From Guptibacillus hwajinpoensis (GTDB lineage: Bacteria; Bacillota; Bacilli; Bacillales; Guptibacillaceae), in contig NZ_JAIVAE010000002.1 of NCBI RefSeq assembly GCF_020171785.1, positions 434,001 to 498,000 of the forward strand: a stretch of DNA of 64,000 nt, in the 5' to 3' direction. Numbering within the stretch: position 1 is the first letter of the stretch; each line of letters starts with the position of its first letter. The position numbers and the translations under genes were made by a program. Shown here piece after piece: positions 9,259 to 18,574 of the stretch. The notes below the pieces were generated by a model, which saw nothing but the letters and a program-made list of their open reading frames with translations, did not search any database and was not told where the DNA came from.

Positions 9259-9278
9259 GATCAGGATTCTTTTTCATT
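9241..9278. terminator. Perfect 18-bp bidirectional terminator shared by rnc and the DUF1128 gene
   Basis: Bases 9241-9258 and 9261-9278 are exact reverse complements around GA, with AAAAAG and CTTTTT runs on the two arms. It therefore offers a U-tract in either direction between two convergent genes. The left arm is the last six codons of rnc, including its TGA. Confidence 0.85.
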
Positions 9279-9296
9279 AGGACCTTATTCGACTGG

Positions 9297-9521
9297 TTAA
9301 GAAGCACGCAATTTTCCTAGTTCAGCTAAAATCGCTTGCATTTCTGCAACGCTGAGCGATTGCTTCTTATTCAGCATGACATAAATTTCATAAATGTCAT
9401 CATAAGAAGATAAATCGAATGATTCTGGTTTAATCATGCCTGAATTGATCACTTGCATTTTTTCTTTAATGCTCTCGACCATATACGTCAGGTTTTCTTC
9501 TGATTTAATCGTAAGATCCAT
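9297..9521 (-). CDS. DUF1128 (UPF0435, YfkK-like) family small protein
   Basis: This 74-residue protein resembles B. subtilis YfkK: N-terminal MDLTIKSEENLTYMVE, a central YDDIYEIYVML and the C-terminal SVAEMQAILAELGKLR. The family is widespread in Bacilli and has no assigned function. ATG at 9521 is chosen because AGGTGG lies a few bases upstream on the minus strand; a GTG at 9530 overlaps it. It is the only minus-strand gene in the window, convergent with rnc and divergent from smc. YfkK lies elsewhere in B. subtilis, so this position suggests local relocation. Confidence 0.8.
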   Translation of the reverse strand: MDLTIKSEENLTYMVESIKEKMQVINSGMIKPESFDLSSYDDIYEIYVMLNKKQSLSVAEMQAILAELGKLRAS

Positions 9522-9668
9522 TAGTTCCACCTGCCTTATTTAATAGTCAATGACGACAGATCGCCATGTTATGTACCAATTCCTCATAAGTCCAACTCAT
9601 GTTGTTTGACTGATGAGGTTTTCCTTATTGTAACATGTCTTAGCTCAGTATCGTAGAGGTCATTGTTT

Positions 9669-9679
9669 TATGATAAAAT
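9669..9679 (+). promoter_or_regulatory. Candidate smc promoter (extended -10)
   Basis: TATGATAAAAT holds two overlapping -10 hexamers, including TGaTAAAAT with an extended TGn. The matching -35 is poor. It lies in the 226-bp gap between the divergent DUF1128 and smc genes, about 70 bp before smc. Confidence 0.4.
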
Positions 9680-9747
9680 AAGACAGTTAGTGAATTGAAA
9701 CGTACTTAATTTGCATACATAGATGAAACAGATGAGGGGGAAAGATG

Positions 9748-12700
9748 ATGTTCCTCAAACGATTAGATGTAGTCGGCTTTAAATCATTTGCCGATCGTAT
9801 TTCAGTTGAGTTTGTCCCAGGAGTAACATCAGTTGTCGGCCCGAACGGCAGCGGTAAAAGTAATATTAATGACGCCATCAGATGGGTGCTTGGTGAGCAA
9901 TCCGCCAGGTCACTGAGAGGCGCTAAAATGGAAGATATCATTTTCGCTGGAAGTGATACAAGAAAAGCAGTGAATTTAGCGGAGGTTACGTTAACGCTTG
10001 ATAATACGAATCAATATCTTCCAATCGACTATAACGAAGTCAGCGTAACGAGACGCGTTTATCGCTCAGGAGATAGTGAATATCTTTTAAATAACCAGAC
10101 GTGTCGACTTAAAGATATTATAGAATTGTTTATGGACTCAGGTCTTGGAAAAGAATCCTTTTCTATTATTGGGCAAGGTAGGATTGAAGAGATACTAAGT
10201 AGTAAATCCGAAGAACGCCGTAAAATTTTTGAAGAGGCAGCGGGCGTTTTGAAATACAAGACGCGAAAGACGAAAGCAGAAACACGATTAAAGGAAACGG
10301 AAGATAACCTTCACCGTGTTGAAGATATTTTATATGAACTAGAAGATCAAGTAGAACCACTTCGGATGCAGGCATCGATTGCTAAGGATTATTTGCAGAA
10401 ACGTGAAGATCTTGAAAAGATCGAAGCAGCGCTTACCGTTCATGAAATTGAAGAATATCACCATGCTTGGAAGCTAAAGAAAGAAGAGCTTGATTCTTTA
10501 AAAGCGAAGGAACTTACGTTAAATGACTCGATCACTGTAAAAAAAGAGGCGTTGGCAAGTGCAAGAGAGAAGCTAGACAAATGTGAGCATCATCTTGAAT
10601 CTTATCAACAACAGCTTCTCGATACGAGTGAAGAGCTAGAGAAACTTGAAGGAAAGAAAGAAGTTCTAAAAGAACGGAAGAAAAATGCGCATCAAAACCG
10701 GTCGAACCTAGAAGAGCGGATGACGTTTTTACAAGAGAAAAAGCGTTACTATGAAAAGGAAATTGAGCATCACCGCAGCCGATTTAATCAGCAGAAAAAG
10801 GAATTAGGTCAATTAAAGTCTAGTTTGAAGAAAGAAACGGAACTTCTATCTGATATCGAACAAGACATTGAGCAAGAGCTTGATCGTATGAAGTCAGATT
10901 ACTTTGAACTGCTTAATGAGCAGGCGTCCATACGGAACGAAAATCGTTACCTTCAAGACCAGCTTTCGATCCTTAGTCAGCGTAAAGATCGGCTTGATGG
11001 AGATAATCATAAATATATAGAAGAGCGAAGCGCTGTTGACGAAAAGAAAGCAGAACGCTCAGCCAAGTTAGCTCAGTCAAAACAAGAACTCGAAGCGCAC
11101 GTCTCGCGCTTCTACAAAAGCAAACATGATGTAGAAGAGAAAAAGAAAGCACTTGGTGAGAAGGAATCAAAGCTCTATCAAGCGTATCAGTATATTCAAC
11201 AATACAAATCTAAGAAAGAAATGTTAGAAGAAATGCAGGACGATTATGCCGGTTTCTTTCAGGGCGTAAAAGAAGTGCTTAAAGCGCGTGAAGACCTTTC
11301 AGGTATTGAAGGAGCGGTAGCTGAACTCATTACCGTACCTAAAGAAGTGGAAACAGCCCTTGAAACAGCTCTTGGAGGAGCTATGCAAAACGTTGTTGTC
11401 CAAGATGAGGCTTCGGGAAGACAGGCAATCACTTATTTGAAAAAGAATCGCTTCGGACGAGCCACTTTTCTTCCGTTGTCAGTCGTGAAGTCACGAAAGA
11501 TATCGAGCTATGATTTAGAACGCGTAAAGCAAAACGAGGCATTCGTTGGCGTTGCTTCTGACCTCATCACGTTTGATTCAAAGTATCAGACGATAATGGA
11601 GAATTTATTAGGCTCTGTTCTTGTTGCAAAAGAACTAAAAGGTGCGAATGAACTTGCGAAAATCATGCAGTACCGAACACGGATCGTTACGCTAGAGGGA
11701 GACGTTGTGAATCCTGGCGGCTCCATGAGTGGAGGAAGTGTGAAGCAAAAATCCTCATCACTATTAAGCCGTCAACGTGATCTTGAAGTACTAATCAAAA
11801 AACTTGAGGACATGCAGGAAAAGACAGCAGGTGTCGAGCAAGAGATCAAGAAGGATAAAGTTGCTTTAGCTGATCTAGAAGAAAAGCTAGATGAGATGCG
11901 TGAACGTGGCGAAAACCTAAGACTTGAAGAACAGTCTCTCTTAGGAGACTTACGAGCGATTGAGGGAGATGAACGTAATTCAAATGAACGTCTTCAGCTA
12001 TATGATCGTGAGAAAAAAGCGATTGAAGAAGAGATTGAAACGCATCATAAGCGCCATATCTATCTTACAGAAAGACTCGAAACGATTACAAAACAAGCAG
12101 CAACACTTGAAAGTAAAATCGATAACTTAACTGCGAAGAAACAAACTCAGCAAACGTCTCGTGAATCCATTCAAACCGAAATTACTGAGTTGAAAGTAAA
12201 AGTGGCTGAGCACCAGCAATCATTCCAAAATCAAAAAGAAACGCTTGATCGTTTAACAACAGAACAGAATGAGACGAATACACAGTTGGCTGAAACGACA
12301 GAAGAATTCACCCTATTATCTGAAGCGATGTCTTCAAATTCTAACGGAGAAGAGAAACTGGACCAAAACATTGTCTCATTCCGCTCTGAGAAAGAAAAAT
12401 TGCTTGAGACGCTTCAAAATGAGAGAGAAGCAAAGCTTTCACTGCAACAAGAGATTGAAACAATTAGTACAAAGCTGGATTCTCTTGTTGCAGAGGACAA
12501 GCAGCTCTCAGGATTAATGCAGGCTGTTGAAGTTAGCATTAATCGTTTGGACGTTGAACTCGAGAACAGATTGGCGATCTTAAGTGAAGAATACGAGTTA
12601 ACCTATGAGGCAGCGAAGGAAAAGCATGTTCTTTCTCTTGAACCTGAAGATGCAAGGCGAAAGCTAAAGCTCATTAAATTAGAAATTGATGAGCTAGGAA

Positions 12701-13311
12701 CCGTGAACCTTGGCGCAATTGATGAATACGATCGCGTCAATGAGCGCTATACATTCCTTAGTGAACAGCAAGCGGATCTTCTTCAAGCTAAAGAAACGCT
12801 ATATGCGGTCATTGAAGAAATGGATCAGGAAATGAAGAAACGGTTTGAAGAGACGTTTACGAAAATACGTGCGCAGTTCCAAATCGTTTTTAAAGAATTA
12901 TTTGGTGGAGGAAAGGCAGACCTTGTTCTCACCGATCCAGATAATCTTCTTTCTACAGGTGTGGACATTCTGGCCCAGCCACCGGGGAAAAAGCTGCAGC
13001 ATCTTGCTCTTCTTTCCGGAGGGGAGAGGGCTTTTACTGCCATTGCGCTCCTGTTTTCAATTTTAAAAGTTCGTCCAGTCCCATTCTGTGTACTTGATGA
13101 GGTGGAAGCCGCTCTAGATGATGCGAATGTGGGGCGTTTCGCTAAGTACCTGAAGCAATTTAGTGAAAAAACCCAGTTTATTGTTATTACCCATAGAAAG
13201 GGTACAATGGAAGAGTCGGACGTGCTTTATGGGGTAACGATGCAGGAGTCAGGTGTTTCTCGACTCGTTTCCGTAAGACTTGAAGAATCGAAGCAATTAA
13301 TATCGCAATAA
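9748..13311 (+). CDS. smc: Chromosome partition/condensation protein Smc
   Basis: This 1187-residue ATPase is the core of the Smc-ScpAB condensin that loads at ParB sites and organises the chromosome. The Walker A motif GPNGSGKSN is at residues 31-39, two long coiled coils flank a hinge at about 495-680 (start GFFQGVKEVL, including GGSMSGG), and the C-terminal head has LSGGERAFTA and the Walker B/D-loop FCVLDEVEAALDD. The length matches B. subtilis (1186). ATG at 9748 sits 7 bases after GAGGGGG; the overlapping ATG at 9745 would add one methionine. ftsY follows within 20 bp. Confidence 0.97.
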   Translation: MFLKRLDVVGFKSFADRISVEFVPGVTSVVGPNGSGKSNINDAIRWVLGEQSARSLRGAKMEDIIFAGSDTRKAVNLAEVTLTLDNTNQYLPIDYNEVSVTRRVYRSGDSEYLLNNQTCRLKDIIELFMDSGLGKESFSIIGQGRIEEILSSKSEERRKIFEEAAGVLKYKTRKTKAETRLKETEDNLHRVEDILYELEDQVEPLRMQASIAKDYLQKREDLEKIEAALTVHEIEEYHHAWKLKKEELDSLKAKELTLNDSITVKKEALASAREKLDKCEHHLESYQQQLLDTSEELEKLEGKKEVLKERKKNAHQNRSNLEERMTFLQEKKRYYEKEIEHHRSRFNQQKKELGQLKSSLKKETELLSDIEQDIEQELDRMKSDYFELLNEQASIRNENRYLQDQLSILSQRKDRLDGDNHKYIEERSAVDEKKAERSAKLAQSKQELEAHVSRFYKSKHDVEEKKKALGEKESKLYQAYQYIQQYKSKKEMLEEMQDDYAGFFQGVKEVLKAREDLSGIEGAVAELITVPKEVETALETALGGAMQNVVVQDEASGRQAITYLKKNRFGRATFLPLSVVKSRKISSYDLERVKQNEAFVGVASDLITFDSKYQTIMENLLGSVLVAKELKGANELAKIMQYRTRIVTLEGDVVNPGGSMSGGSVKQKSSSLLSRQRDLEVLIKKLEDMQEKTAGVEQEIKKDKVALADLEEKLDEMRERGENLRLEEQSLLGDLRAIEGDERNSNERLQLYDREKKAIEEEIETHHKRHIYLTERLETITKQAATLESKIDNLTAKKQTQQTSRESIQTEITELKVKVAEHQQSFQNQKETLDRLTTEQNETNTQLAETTEEFTLLSEAMSSNSNGEEKLDQNIVSFRSEKEKLLETLQNEREAKLSLQQEIETISTKLDSLVAEDKQLSGLMQAVEVSINRLDVELENRLAILSEEYELTYEAAKEKHVLSLEPEDARRKLKLIKLEIDELGTVNLGAIDEYDRVNERYTFLSEQQADLLQAKETLYAVIEEMDQEMKKRFEETFTKIRAQFQIVFKELFGGGKADLVLTDPDNLLSTGVDILAQPPGKKLQHLALLSGGERAFTAIALLFSILKVRPVPFCVLDEVEAALDDANVGRFAKYLKQFSEKTQFIVITHRKGTMEESDVLYGVTMQESGVSRLVSVRLEESKQLISQ

Positions 13312-13329
13312 CAAGTAGGGGGATGTAAA

Positions 13330-14325
13330 GTGAGTTTTTTTAAAAAGTTAAAAGATAAGTTCACAACACAAACAGATGATGTAACAGGGAAATTTAAAGA
13401 CGGACTCGAGAAAACAAGAACCTCTTTCTCAACAAAAATGAATAACCTCGTTAAAAATTATCGCAAAGTAGATGAAGAGTTCTTCGAAGAGCTTGAGGAG
13501 CTTCTCATTAGTGCTGACGTTGGTGTTGCGACTGTAATGGATCTCATTGACGTTTTAAAAGATGAGGCGAGAACGCGTAACATTAAAGATACGAAAGAAC
13601 TGCAAAGCGTCATTTCAGAAAAGTTAGCAGAACTTCTTCATAAGTCCGATGAAGATGGCTCTCTTAATGTACAAGAAGAAGGTTTAACGGTTTTCTTGTT
13701 CGTTGGAGTTAATGGGGTAGGAAAGACAACTACTATTGGAAAGCTCGCACATAAGTTTAAACAAGAAGGAAAGAAAGTGGTTCTTGCAGCGGGGGATACG
13801 TTCCGAGCAGGTGCCATTGAACAGCTAGATGTATGGGGAGAAAGAGCTGGCGTAGATGTCATCAAGCATCAAGCCGGCTCAGATCCAGCGGCAGTTGTTT
13901 TTGATGCAGTACAATCTGCTAAATCACGTAACGCAGATATATTGCTTTGTGATACAGCTGGGCGTCTTCAAAACAAAGTAAACCTTATGAACGAGCTAGA
14001 AAAAGTAAAGCGCGTTATTCAACGTGAAGTACCATCTGGTCCTCATGAGGTGATTCTCGTTCTTGATGCAACAACAGGACAAAATGCGATGAGTCAGGCA
14101 AAGCAATTTGGACAATCAACGGACGTGTCAGGCATTGCGTTAACTAAACTCGATGGAACAGCTAAAGGTGGTATTGTGCTGGCCATTCGACATGAACTTG
14201 ATATCCCTGTTAAACTCGTAGGGCTTGGTGAAAAGATGGATGATTTACAGGAATTTGATCCGGACACATTTGTGTATGGATTATTCTCTTCGATCATTGA
14301 AGAAGAGGAAGAAAACGAAGAATAA
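13330..14325 (+). CDS. ftsY: Signal recognition particle receptor FtsY
   Basis: This 331-residue GTPase is the membrane-associated SRP receptor that docks Ffh-ribosome complexes at the Sec translocon. The N domain (residues about 20-110) precedes the G domain with GVNGVGKTTT, the DTAGR switch and TKLDGTAKGG. The start is GTG at 13330 with GGGGGATG upstream. The very short acidic N-terminal A region is typical of Bacilli. It follows smc by 18 bp, the same pairing as in B. subtilis. Confidence 0.96.
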   Translation: MSFFKKLKDKFTTQTDDVTGKFKDGLEKTRTSFSTKMNNLVKNYRKVDEEFFEELEELLISADVGVATVMDLIDVLKDEARTRNIKDTKELQSVISEKLAELLHKSDEDGSLNVQEEGLTVFLFVGVNGVGKTTTIGKLAHKFKQEGKKVVLAAGDTFRAGAIEQLDVWGERAGVDVIKHQAGSDPAAVVFDAVQSAKSRNADILLCDTAGRLQNKVNLMNELEKVKRVIQREVPSGPHEVILVLDATTGQNAMSQAKQFGQSTDVSGIALTKLDGTAKGGIVLAIRHELDIPVKLVGLGEKMDDLQEFDPDTFVYGLFSSIIEEEEENEE

Positions 14326-14355
14326 AATCTCCGTAAATTGTGTTAAGAAAAAATC

Positions 14356-14387
14356 TTGACAAATAAAATGACGCATAGTAATATAAT
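14356..14387 (+). promoter_or_regulatory. Promoter upstream of ylxM-ffh
   Basis: A perfect TTGACA at 14356-14361 is followed at 17 bp by TAATAT (14379-14384) and at 20 bp by TATAAT (14382-14387). The strong -35 makes a SigA promoter likely, but which -10 is used is uncertain. Confidence 0.7.
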
Positions 14388-14426
14388 TAACGTAAAGGTG
14401 ATTACCTTAACAAGGGGCTGTTAACA

Positions 14427-14756
14427 ATGCTAGAGAAAACGATGAGAATCAACTCGTTATTCGACTTTTATCAGTCGCTTTTAACACCGAAACAGCGTAA
14501 TTATATGGCATTGTATTACCTTGATGATTATTCATTAGGTGAAATCGCAGAAGAATTTCAAGTTAGCCGTCAGGCTGTCTATGATAACATTAAGCGAACA
14601 GAACAAATGATAGAAGAATATGAAGCAAAACTGTTGCTATTCGAGCGATACATCAAAAGACAGGAGCTGTTAGAAAAGCTCAAGGAAGCGATCATGAGTG
14701 AAAATGAAAACTCGAAGGCGCTGTCGTTGATAACATCTCTTGAAAAACTGGATTAG
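14427..14756 (+). CDS. ylxM: SRP-associated helix-turn-helix protein YlxM
   Basis: This 109-residue protein belongs to the UPF0122/YlxM family, always found directly upstream of ffh in Firmicutes. It has a sigma-70 region-4-like helix-turn-helix around [23 protein letters not shown] (residues 33-55, approximate). In streptococci YlxM was shown to interact with SRP components and modulate its GTPase cycle; that role is inferred here from family and position. The gene is 12 bp from ffh and has its own strong promoter. Confidence 0.93.
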   Translation: MLEKTMRINSLFDFYQSLLTPKQRNYMALYYLDDYSLGEIAEEFQVSRQAVYDNIKRTEQMIEEYEAKLLLFERYIKRQELLEKLKEAIMSENENSKALSLITSLEKLD

Positions 14757-14768
14757 GAGGCGGCGAAC

Positions 14769-16118
14769 ATGGCATTTGAAGGGTTAGCCGACCGACTGCA
14801 AGACACCCTGCAGAAGATACGCGGTAAAGGGAAAGTAACGGAAGCTGACGTAAAAGAAATGATGCGTGAAGTAAGGTTAGCCTTGCTTGAAGCGGACGTT
14901 AACTTTAAAGTCGTAAAACAGTTTATCAACAAGGTCAAAGAGCGCGCCGTTGGACAGGAAGTTATGAAAAGCCTGACCCCAGGGCAGCAGGTCATTAAAG
15001 TCGTTAATGAAGAGCTGACAGCGCTTATGGGTGGAGAACAGAGTAAGATTGCTGTTTCAAACCGCCCACCGACTGTGATTATGATGGCCGGTCTACAGGG
15101 TGCGGGTAAAACGACAACTGTCGGTAAGCTTGCAAACCATTTACGTAAAAATCATAACCGTAAACCACTTTTAGTAGCGGCGGATATTTACCGCCCTGCA
15201 GCGATTAACCAGCTTGAAACACTCGGTAAGCAGCTTAGTATGCCGGTCTTCTCGATGGGTGATCAAGTGAGTCCGGTAGAAATTGCTACCAAAGCAATTG
15301 AAAAAGCAAAAGAAGAACATCTCGACTATGTCATTATTGACACGGCCGGCCGCTTGCATATTGATGAAAATCTAATGCAGGAGCTAAAAGATGTGAAAGA
15401 AGCTGTTACGCCTGATGAAATCTTCCTTGTGGTTGATTCCATGACAGGGCAAGACGCTGTGAATGTAGCTGAAAGCTTTAATGATGCCCTTGATATTACA
15501 GGTGTCGTTCTAACAAAGCTTGATGGTGACACGCGCGGTGGTGCTGCACTGTCGATCAAGTCTGTGACAGATAAACCGATCAAGTTCGCAGGTATGGGTG
15601 AAAAACTTGATGCACTAGAACCGTTTCATCCCGAGAGAATGGCTTCTCGAATTCTCGGCATGGGTGACGTGCTGACGCTCATTGAAAAAGCCCAGACTTC
15701 TGTTGATGAAGACAAAGCGAAAGAGCTTGAGAAAAAGATGCGAACGATGAGTTTTACGTTTGATGATTTCCTTGATCAACTTGGTCAGGTTCGAAGCATG
15801 GGACCGCTTGATGAATTGATGGACATGATTCCTGGTATGAATAAAAAAGCCATGAAAAATGTTAGTGTTGATGAAAAACAGATTGGCCGGGTTGAAGCCA
15901 TTATTCAGTCAATGACAACACGTGAAAAAGAAGAGCCAGATATTATCAATGCGAGTCGCAAAAAGCGAATTGCCGTCGGAAGTGGTACGTCTGTTCAAGA
16001 TGTCAATCGTCTCTTGAAGCAATTTGATGAGATGAAGAAGATGATGAAGCAGATGACTAATATGTCTAAAGGCGGTAAGAAAAAAGGCAAGGGCATGAAT
16101 TTCCCATTCATGCAATAA
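14769..16118 (+). CDS. ffh: Signal recognition particle protein Ffh
   Basis: This 449-residue GTPase is the protein subunit of bacterial SRP; it binds 4.5S/scRNA and signal sequences of nascent membrane proteins. The NG domain shows GLQGAGKTTT near residue 105, DTAGRLHID, TKLDGDTRGG and the GMGEKLD loop; the methionine-rich M domain (residues about 300-449) ends MKKMMKQMTNMSKGGKK. The ribosome binding site TAGGAGGCGG overlaps the ylxM stop, so the pair is translationally linked. FtsY, its receptor, is encoded just upstream. Confidence 0.97.
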   Translation: MAFEGLADRLQDTLQKIRGKGKVTEADVKEMMREVRLALLEADVNFKVVKQFINKVKERAVGQEVMKSLTPGQQVIKVVNEELTALMGGEQSKIAVSNRPPTVIMMAGLQGAGKTTTVGKLANHLRKNHNRKPLLVAADIYRPAAINQLETLGKQLSMPVFSMGDQVSPVEIATKAIEKAKEEHLDYVIIDTAGRLHIDENLMQELKDVKEAVTPDEIFLVVDSMTGQDAVNVAESFNDALDITGVVLTKLDGDTRGGAALSIKSVTDKPIKFAGMGEKLDALEPFHPERMASRILGMGDVLTLIEKAQTSVDEDKAKELEKKMRTMSFTFDDFLDQLGQVRSMGPLDELMDMIPGMNKKAMKNVSVDEKQIGRVEAIIQSMTTREKEEPDIINASRKKRIAVGSGTSVQDVNRLLKQFDEMKKMMKQMTNMSKGGKKKGKGMNFPFMQ

Positions 16119-16137
16119 AGATGAAGTAAATTTTCTC

Positions 16138-16166
16138 TTTACAAGAGTATAAATTTATGATATTAT
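16138..16166 (+). promoter_or_regulatory. SigA promoter of the rpsP operon
   Basis: TTTACA (16138-16143) and TATTAT (16161-16166) are separated by 17 bp, 37 bp upstream of the rpsP start codon. Confidence 0.75.
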
Positions 16167-16202
16167 ATTGACTTATGTGAACATTTTTTGGAGGTGAAAG
16201 AC

Positions 16203-16475
16203 ATGGCAGTTAAAATTCGTTTAAAGCGTATGGGTGCTAAAAGAGCTCCTTACTATCGCGTAGTTGTTGCTGATTCACGTGCACCACGTGACGGACGCTT
16301 CATCGAGGAAATCGGAACTTACAATCCGGTTGCTAATCCAGTTGAAGTGAAAATCAACGAAGAGAAAGCTCTTGATTGGATGCTTAAAGGCGCTAAGCCT
16401 TCTGATACAGTACGTAACCTATTCTCCACTGCAGGACTTATGGAGAAGCTTCACAACGCAAAAAACACAAAGTAA
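16203..16475 (+). CDS. rpsP: 30S ribosomal protein S16
   Basis: This 90-residue protein is the primary-binding 30S subunit protein S16. The N-terminus [19 protein letters not shown] and the [19 protein letters not shown] motif are invariant in the family. ATG at 16203 lies 9 bases after GGAGGTG; the GTG at 16188 is part of that site. It starts the rpsP-khpA-ylqD-rimM-trmD cluster, which joins a ribosomal protein with 16S maturation and tRNA methylation functions. Confidence 0.97.
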   Translation: MAVKIRLKRMGAKRAPYYRVVVADSRAPRDGRFIEEIGTYNPVANPVEVKINEEKALDWMLKGAKPSDTVRNLFSTAGLMEKLHNAKNTK

Positions 16476-16484
16476 TTTAACACC

Positions 16485-16518
16485 TTAGAGGAGGCTTTCT
16501 AGAAAGCCTCCTTTGGTG
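16485..16518 (+). terminator. Hairpin after rpsP, possible partial terminator
   Basis: AGGAGGCTTTCT (16489-16500) and AGAAAGCCTCCT (16501-16512) are perfect complements, flanked by CACC/GGTG that could extend the fold. The downstream U-run is short (TTT then GG), so read-through into khpA is likely. Confidence 0.6.
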
Positions 16519-16557
16519 TATCCTGGTCCATCATTTCGAAAAAGGTGGGAGACAATC

Positions 16558-16785
16558 ATGGAAGCCCTGGTTGAAACAATTGTAAAAGCTCTTGTCGATC
16601 ATCCTGATGATGTTCGAGTTGAAAAAGAAGCAACAAACAGCCTGGACATCTACAAGCTTTACGTTCATGCCGATGATACAGGTAAAGTGATCGGAAAGCA
16701 GGGGAAGGTTGCTCGATCAATTCGAACAGTAATGAATGCAGCGGCTGTTCAGTCAAGTAAACGCGTACAGTTGGAGATACTTTAG
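16558..16785 (+). CDS. khpA: KH-domain RNA-binding protein KhpA (YlqC)
   Basis: This 75-residue protein is essentially one KH domain, with the RNA-binding GxxG loop in GKVIGKQGKVARSIR. KhpA partners with KhpB/EloR (Jag) in Gram-positive bacteria to bind small RNAs and affect cell elongation; that partner is outside the window. ATG at 16558 has GGTGGGAG upstream; earlier in-frame codons lack a binding site. It lies between two hairpins, suggesting that expression is tuned separately from rpsP. Confidence 0.93.
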   Translation: MEALVETIVKALVDHPDDVRVEKEATNSLDIYKLYVHADDTGKVIGKQGKVARSIRTVMNAAAVQSSKRVQLEIL

Positions 16786-16810
16786 GGGGAGTTGACACTC
16801 CTCTTTTTTA
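16785..16810 (+). terminator. Intrinsic terminator after khpA
   Basis: GGAGT, the loop TGAC and ACTCC, extended by a G-U pair, are followed by CTCTTTTTTA. The stem begins at the khpA stop codon. Confidence 0.7.
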
Positions 16811-16861
16811 TTTGTAACTTTAAAGACCATTAAAATGACATTACATACGGAGGGCAGTGCG

Positions 16862-17278
16862 ATGAAAATCATTGTAACGTATGACGTGAAACAAGTTTTA
16901 ACAGAGCAAAGCCGGGCTTCTTATTTACAACAATGGCAAAAAGAACGCTCAGCCCTTCAACAGGAAAAGGAACATCTCCAATTTGAAATGAAACGATTGC
17001 AAAAAAAGCGTCCGTCTGACCATAAGTGGATTGCCGATCAGTTTGAAAAAGAAATCCGGTCGAGAACGGAACGGATGTCTTATTTGGATTTTAAAATCGA
17101 TCAGCTTGATCAGTTATCGCCAGGATCTGAAATCCACGATGGAGAGATTGAATCGATTCAAGAGGTTCAAGTTGGTGAAAAGTGGCATGCACGAGAGCAA
17201 AAAGGTAAAATAGTCATTAAAGACGGGATCGTGCAAAGCATTGTCCCTGATTCCACAGGAAAGGATATCACGATATGA
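16862..17278 (+). CDS. ylqD: YlqD family protein
   Basis: This 138-residue protein matches the YlqD family found in the same position in Bacilli ([17 protein letters not shown]... near the N-terminus). Residues about 25-90 are rich in Lys, Glu and Gln and predicted to form a coiled coil; residues about 95-138 look like a small beta domain ([19 protein letters not shown]). Function is unknown. ATG at 16862 has GGAGG 8 bases upstream. Its TGA overlaps the rimM ATG by four bases, so it is translationally coupled to a ribosome maturation gene. Confidence 0.85.
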   Translation: MKIIVTYDVKQVLTEQSRASYLQQWQKERSALQQEKEHLQFEMKRLQKKRPSDHKWIADQFEKEIRSRTERMSYLDFKIDQLDQLSPGSEIHDGEIESIQEVQVGEKWHAREQKGKIVIKDGIVQSIVPDSTGKDITI

Positions 17279-17790
17279 CAGAATGGCTTAATGTAGGCAA
17301 AATCGTTAATACTCACGGCGTGCGAGGAGAAGTGCGCGTGATTTCAAGAACGGACTTCCCGGAGGAACGTTATGCGGTTGGCAGCACGCTTTATTTATTT
17401 AAGGATGAAGAACCAGTGTCTTTAACCGTTGCATCTCACCGTAAACATAAGCAGTTTGATTTGCTGACATTTGATGGCTTTCATAATATTAACGAAGTGG
17501 TTCATATGAAAGAAGGCATTTTAAAAGTTAAGGAAGATCAAGGTGGTCGGCTTGCTGAAGAAGAGTTCTATTACCGAGATATCATTGGACTTGAAGTTCA
17601 TACAGAAGAAGGCGAATATTTAGGGAAAATCAAAGAAATCTTATCGCCTGGAGCGAACGACGTTTGGGTCGTTCAAAGCATAAGCGGTGGTAAAGACCTT
17701 TTATTACCTTACATCGAGCAAGTTGTAAAGCAAGTGGATTTAGCGGAAGGGAAAGTTACCGTTCATTTGATGGAAGGACTTCGTGATTAG
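17275..17790 (+). CDS. rimM: 16S rRNA processing protein RimM
   Basis: This 171-residue protein assists maturation of the 30S head domain and binds S19. The N-terminal motif [16 protein letters not shown] and the C-terminal PRC-barrel ([22 protein letters not shown], then ANDVWVV and LLPYIEQVV) are diagnostic. Its start overlaps ylqD in an ATGA arrangement and trmD starts one or two bases after its stop. Grouping with rpsP and trmD is the ancestral bacterial arrangement. Confidence 0.95.
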   Translation: MTEWLNVGKIVNTHGVRGEVRVISRTDFPEERYAVGSTLYLFKDEEPVSLTVASHRKHKQFDLLTFDGFHNINEVVHMKEGILKVKEDQGGRLAEEEFYYRDIIGLEVHTEEGEYLGKIKEILSPGANDVWVVQSISGGKDLLLPYIEQVVKQVDLAEGKVTVHLMEGLRD

Positions 17791-17791
17791 C

Positions 17792-18523
17792 ATGAAAATT
17801 GATGTGCTTTCTCTGTTTCCAGAAATGTTTACAGGTGTGTTTAATCATTCGATCTTAAAACGCGCTCAGGATAATGGAGCCGTCTCTTACAATGTAACCA
17901 ATTTCAGAGATTACAGTCTGAACAAACACAAAAGCGTGGATGATTACCCATATGGTGGTGGCGCTGGAATGGTATTAACCCCTCAGCCGGTTTTTGATGC
18001 GGTCAATGATCTTTCTGAGGGGAAGCGCCCGCGCGTCATCCTTATGTGTCCTCAAGGAGAGAGGTTTACGCAGAAGAAGGCTGAAGAATTAGCGAAAGAA
18101 GAGCATCTCGTTTTTATATGCGGTCATTATGAAGGATACGATGAGCGAATTCGAGAAAATCTTGTCACGGATGAGATCTCGATTGGAGATTTTGTATTAA
18201 CTGGTGGCGAACTCGGTAGCATGGTTGTGATTGATAGTGTAACGAGACTTCTCCCTGGTGTTTTAGGGAATGATACGTCAGCTCCAATGGATTCCTTTAG
18301 CAGTGGGTTACTTGAACATCCTCATTATACACGTCCTGCCGAATACAAAGGGATGAGTGTGCCTGATGTGCTTATGTCTGGAAATCATGAGGCGATACGA
18401 AAATGGCGTCTCAAAGAGTCGTTACGACGCACGCTAAATAGAAGGTCAGATCTATTAAACGAGAAAGACTTAACTAAAGAAGAGCAGAAGTTATTAAGTG
18501 AAATAAAGAGAGAAAAAGAATGA
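17792..18523 (+). CDS. trmD: tRNA (guanine37-N1)-methyltransferase TrmD
   Basis: This 243-residue SPOUT-class enzyme methylates G37 of tRNAs reading CNN codons, preventing +1 frameshifting. Trefoil-knot motifs are visible in [22 protein letters not shown] and [17 protein letters not shown], and the C-terminal tail has [18 protein letters not shown] at 17792 gives the family N-terminus [13 protein letters not shown]; a GTG at 17783 is closer to GGAAGG and overlaps rimM, so either start is possible. Confidence 0.95.
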   Translation: MKIDVLSLFPEMFTGVFNHSILKRAQDNGAVSYNVTNFRDYSLNKHKSVDDYPYGGGAGMVLTPQPVFDAVNDLSEGKRPRVILMCPQGERFTQKKAEELAKEEHLVFICGHYEGYDERIRENLVTDEISIGDFVLTGGELGSMVVIDSVTRLLPGVLGNDTSAPMDSFSSGLLEHPHYTRPAEYKGMSVPDVLMSGNHEAIRKWRLKESLRRTLNRRSDLLNEKDLTKEEQKLLSEIKREKE

Positions 18524-18531
18524 AATCATTC

Positions 18532-18560
18532 TTGTAATCTAAAAAGTGCTATGCTATGAT
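18532..18560 (+). promoter_or_regulatory. Strong rplS promoter with extended -10
   Basis: TTGTAA (18532-18537), 17 bp, then TATGAT (18555-18560) preceded by TGC (extended -10). Start predicted near 18567, leaving a leader of about 80 nt before rplS. Confidence 0.8.
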
Positions 18561-18574
18561 AACAGTTGTGGCAT

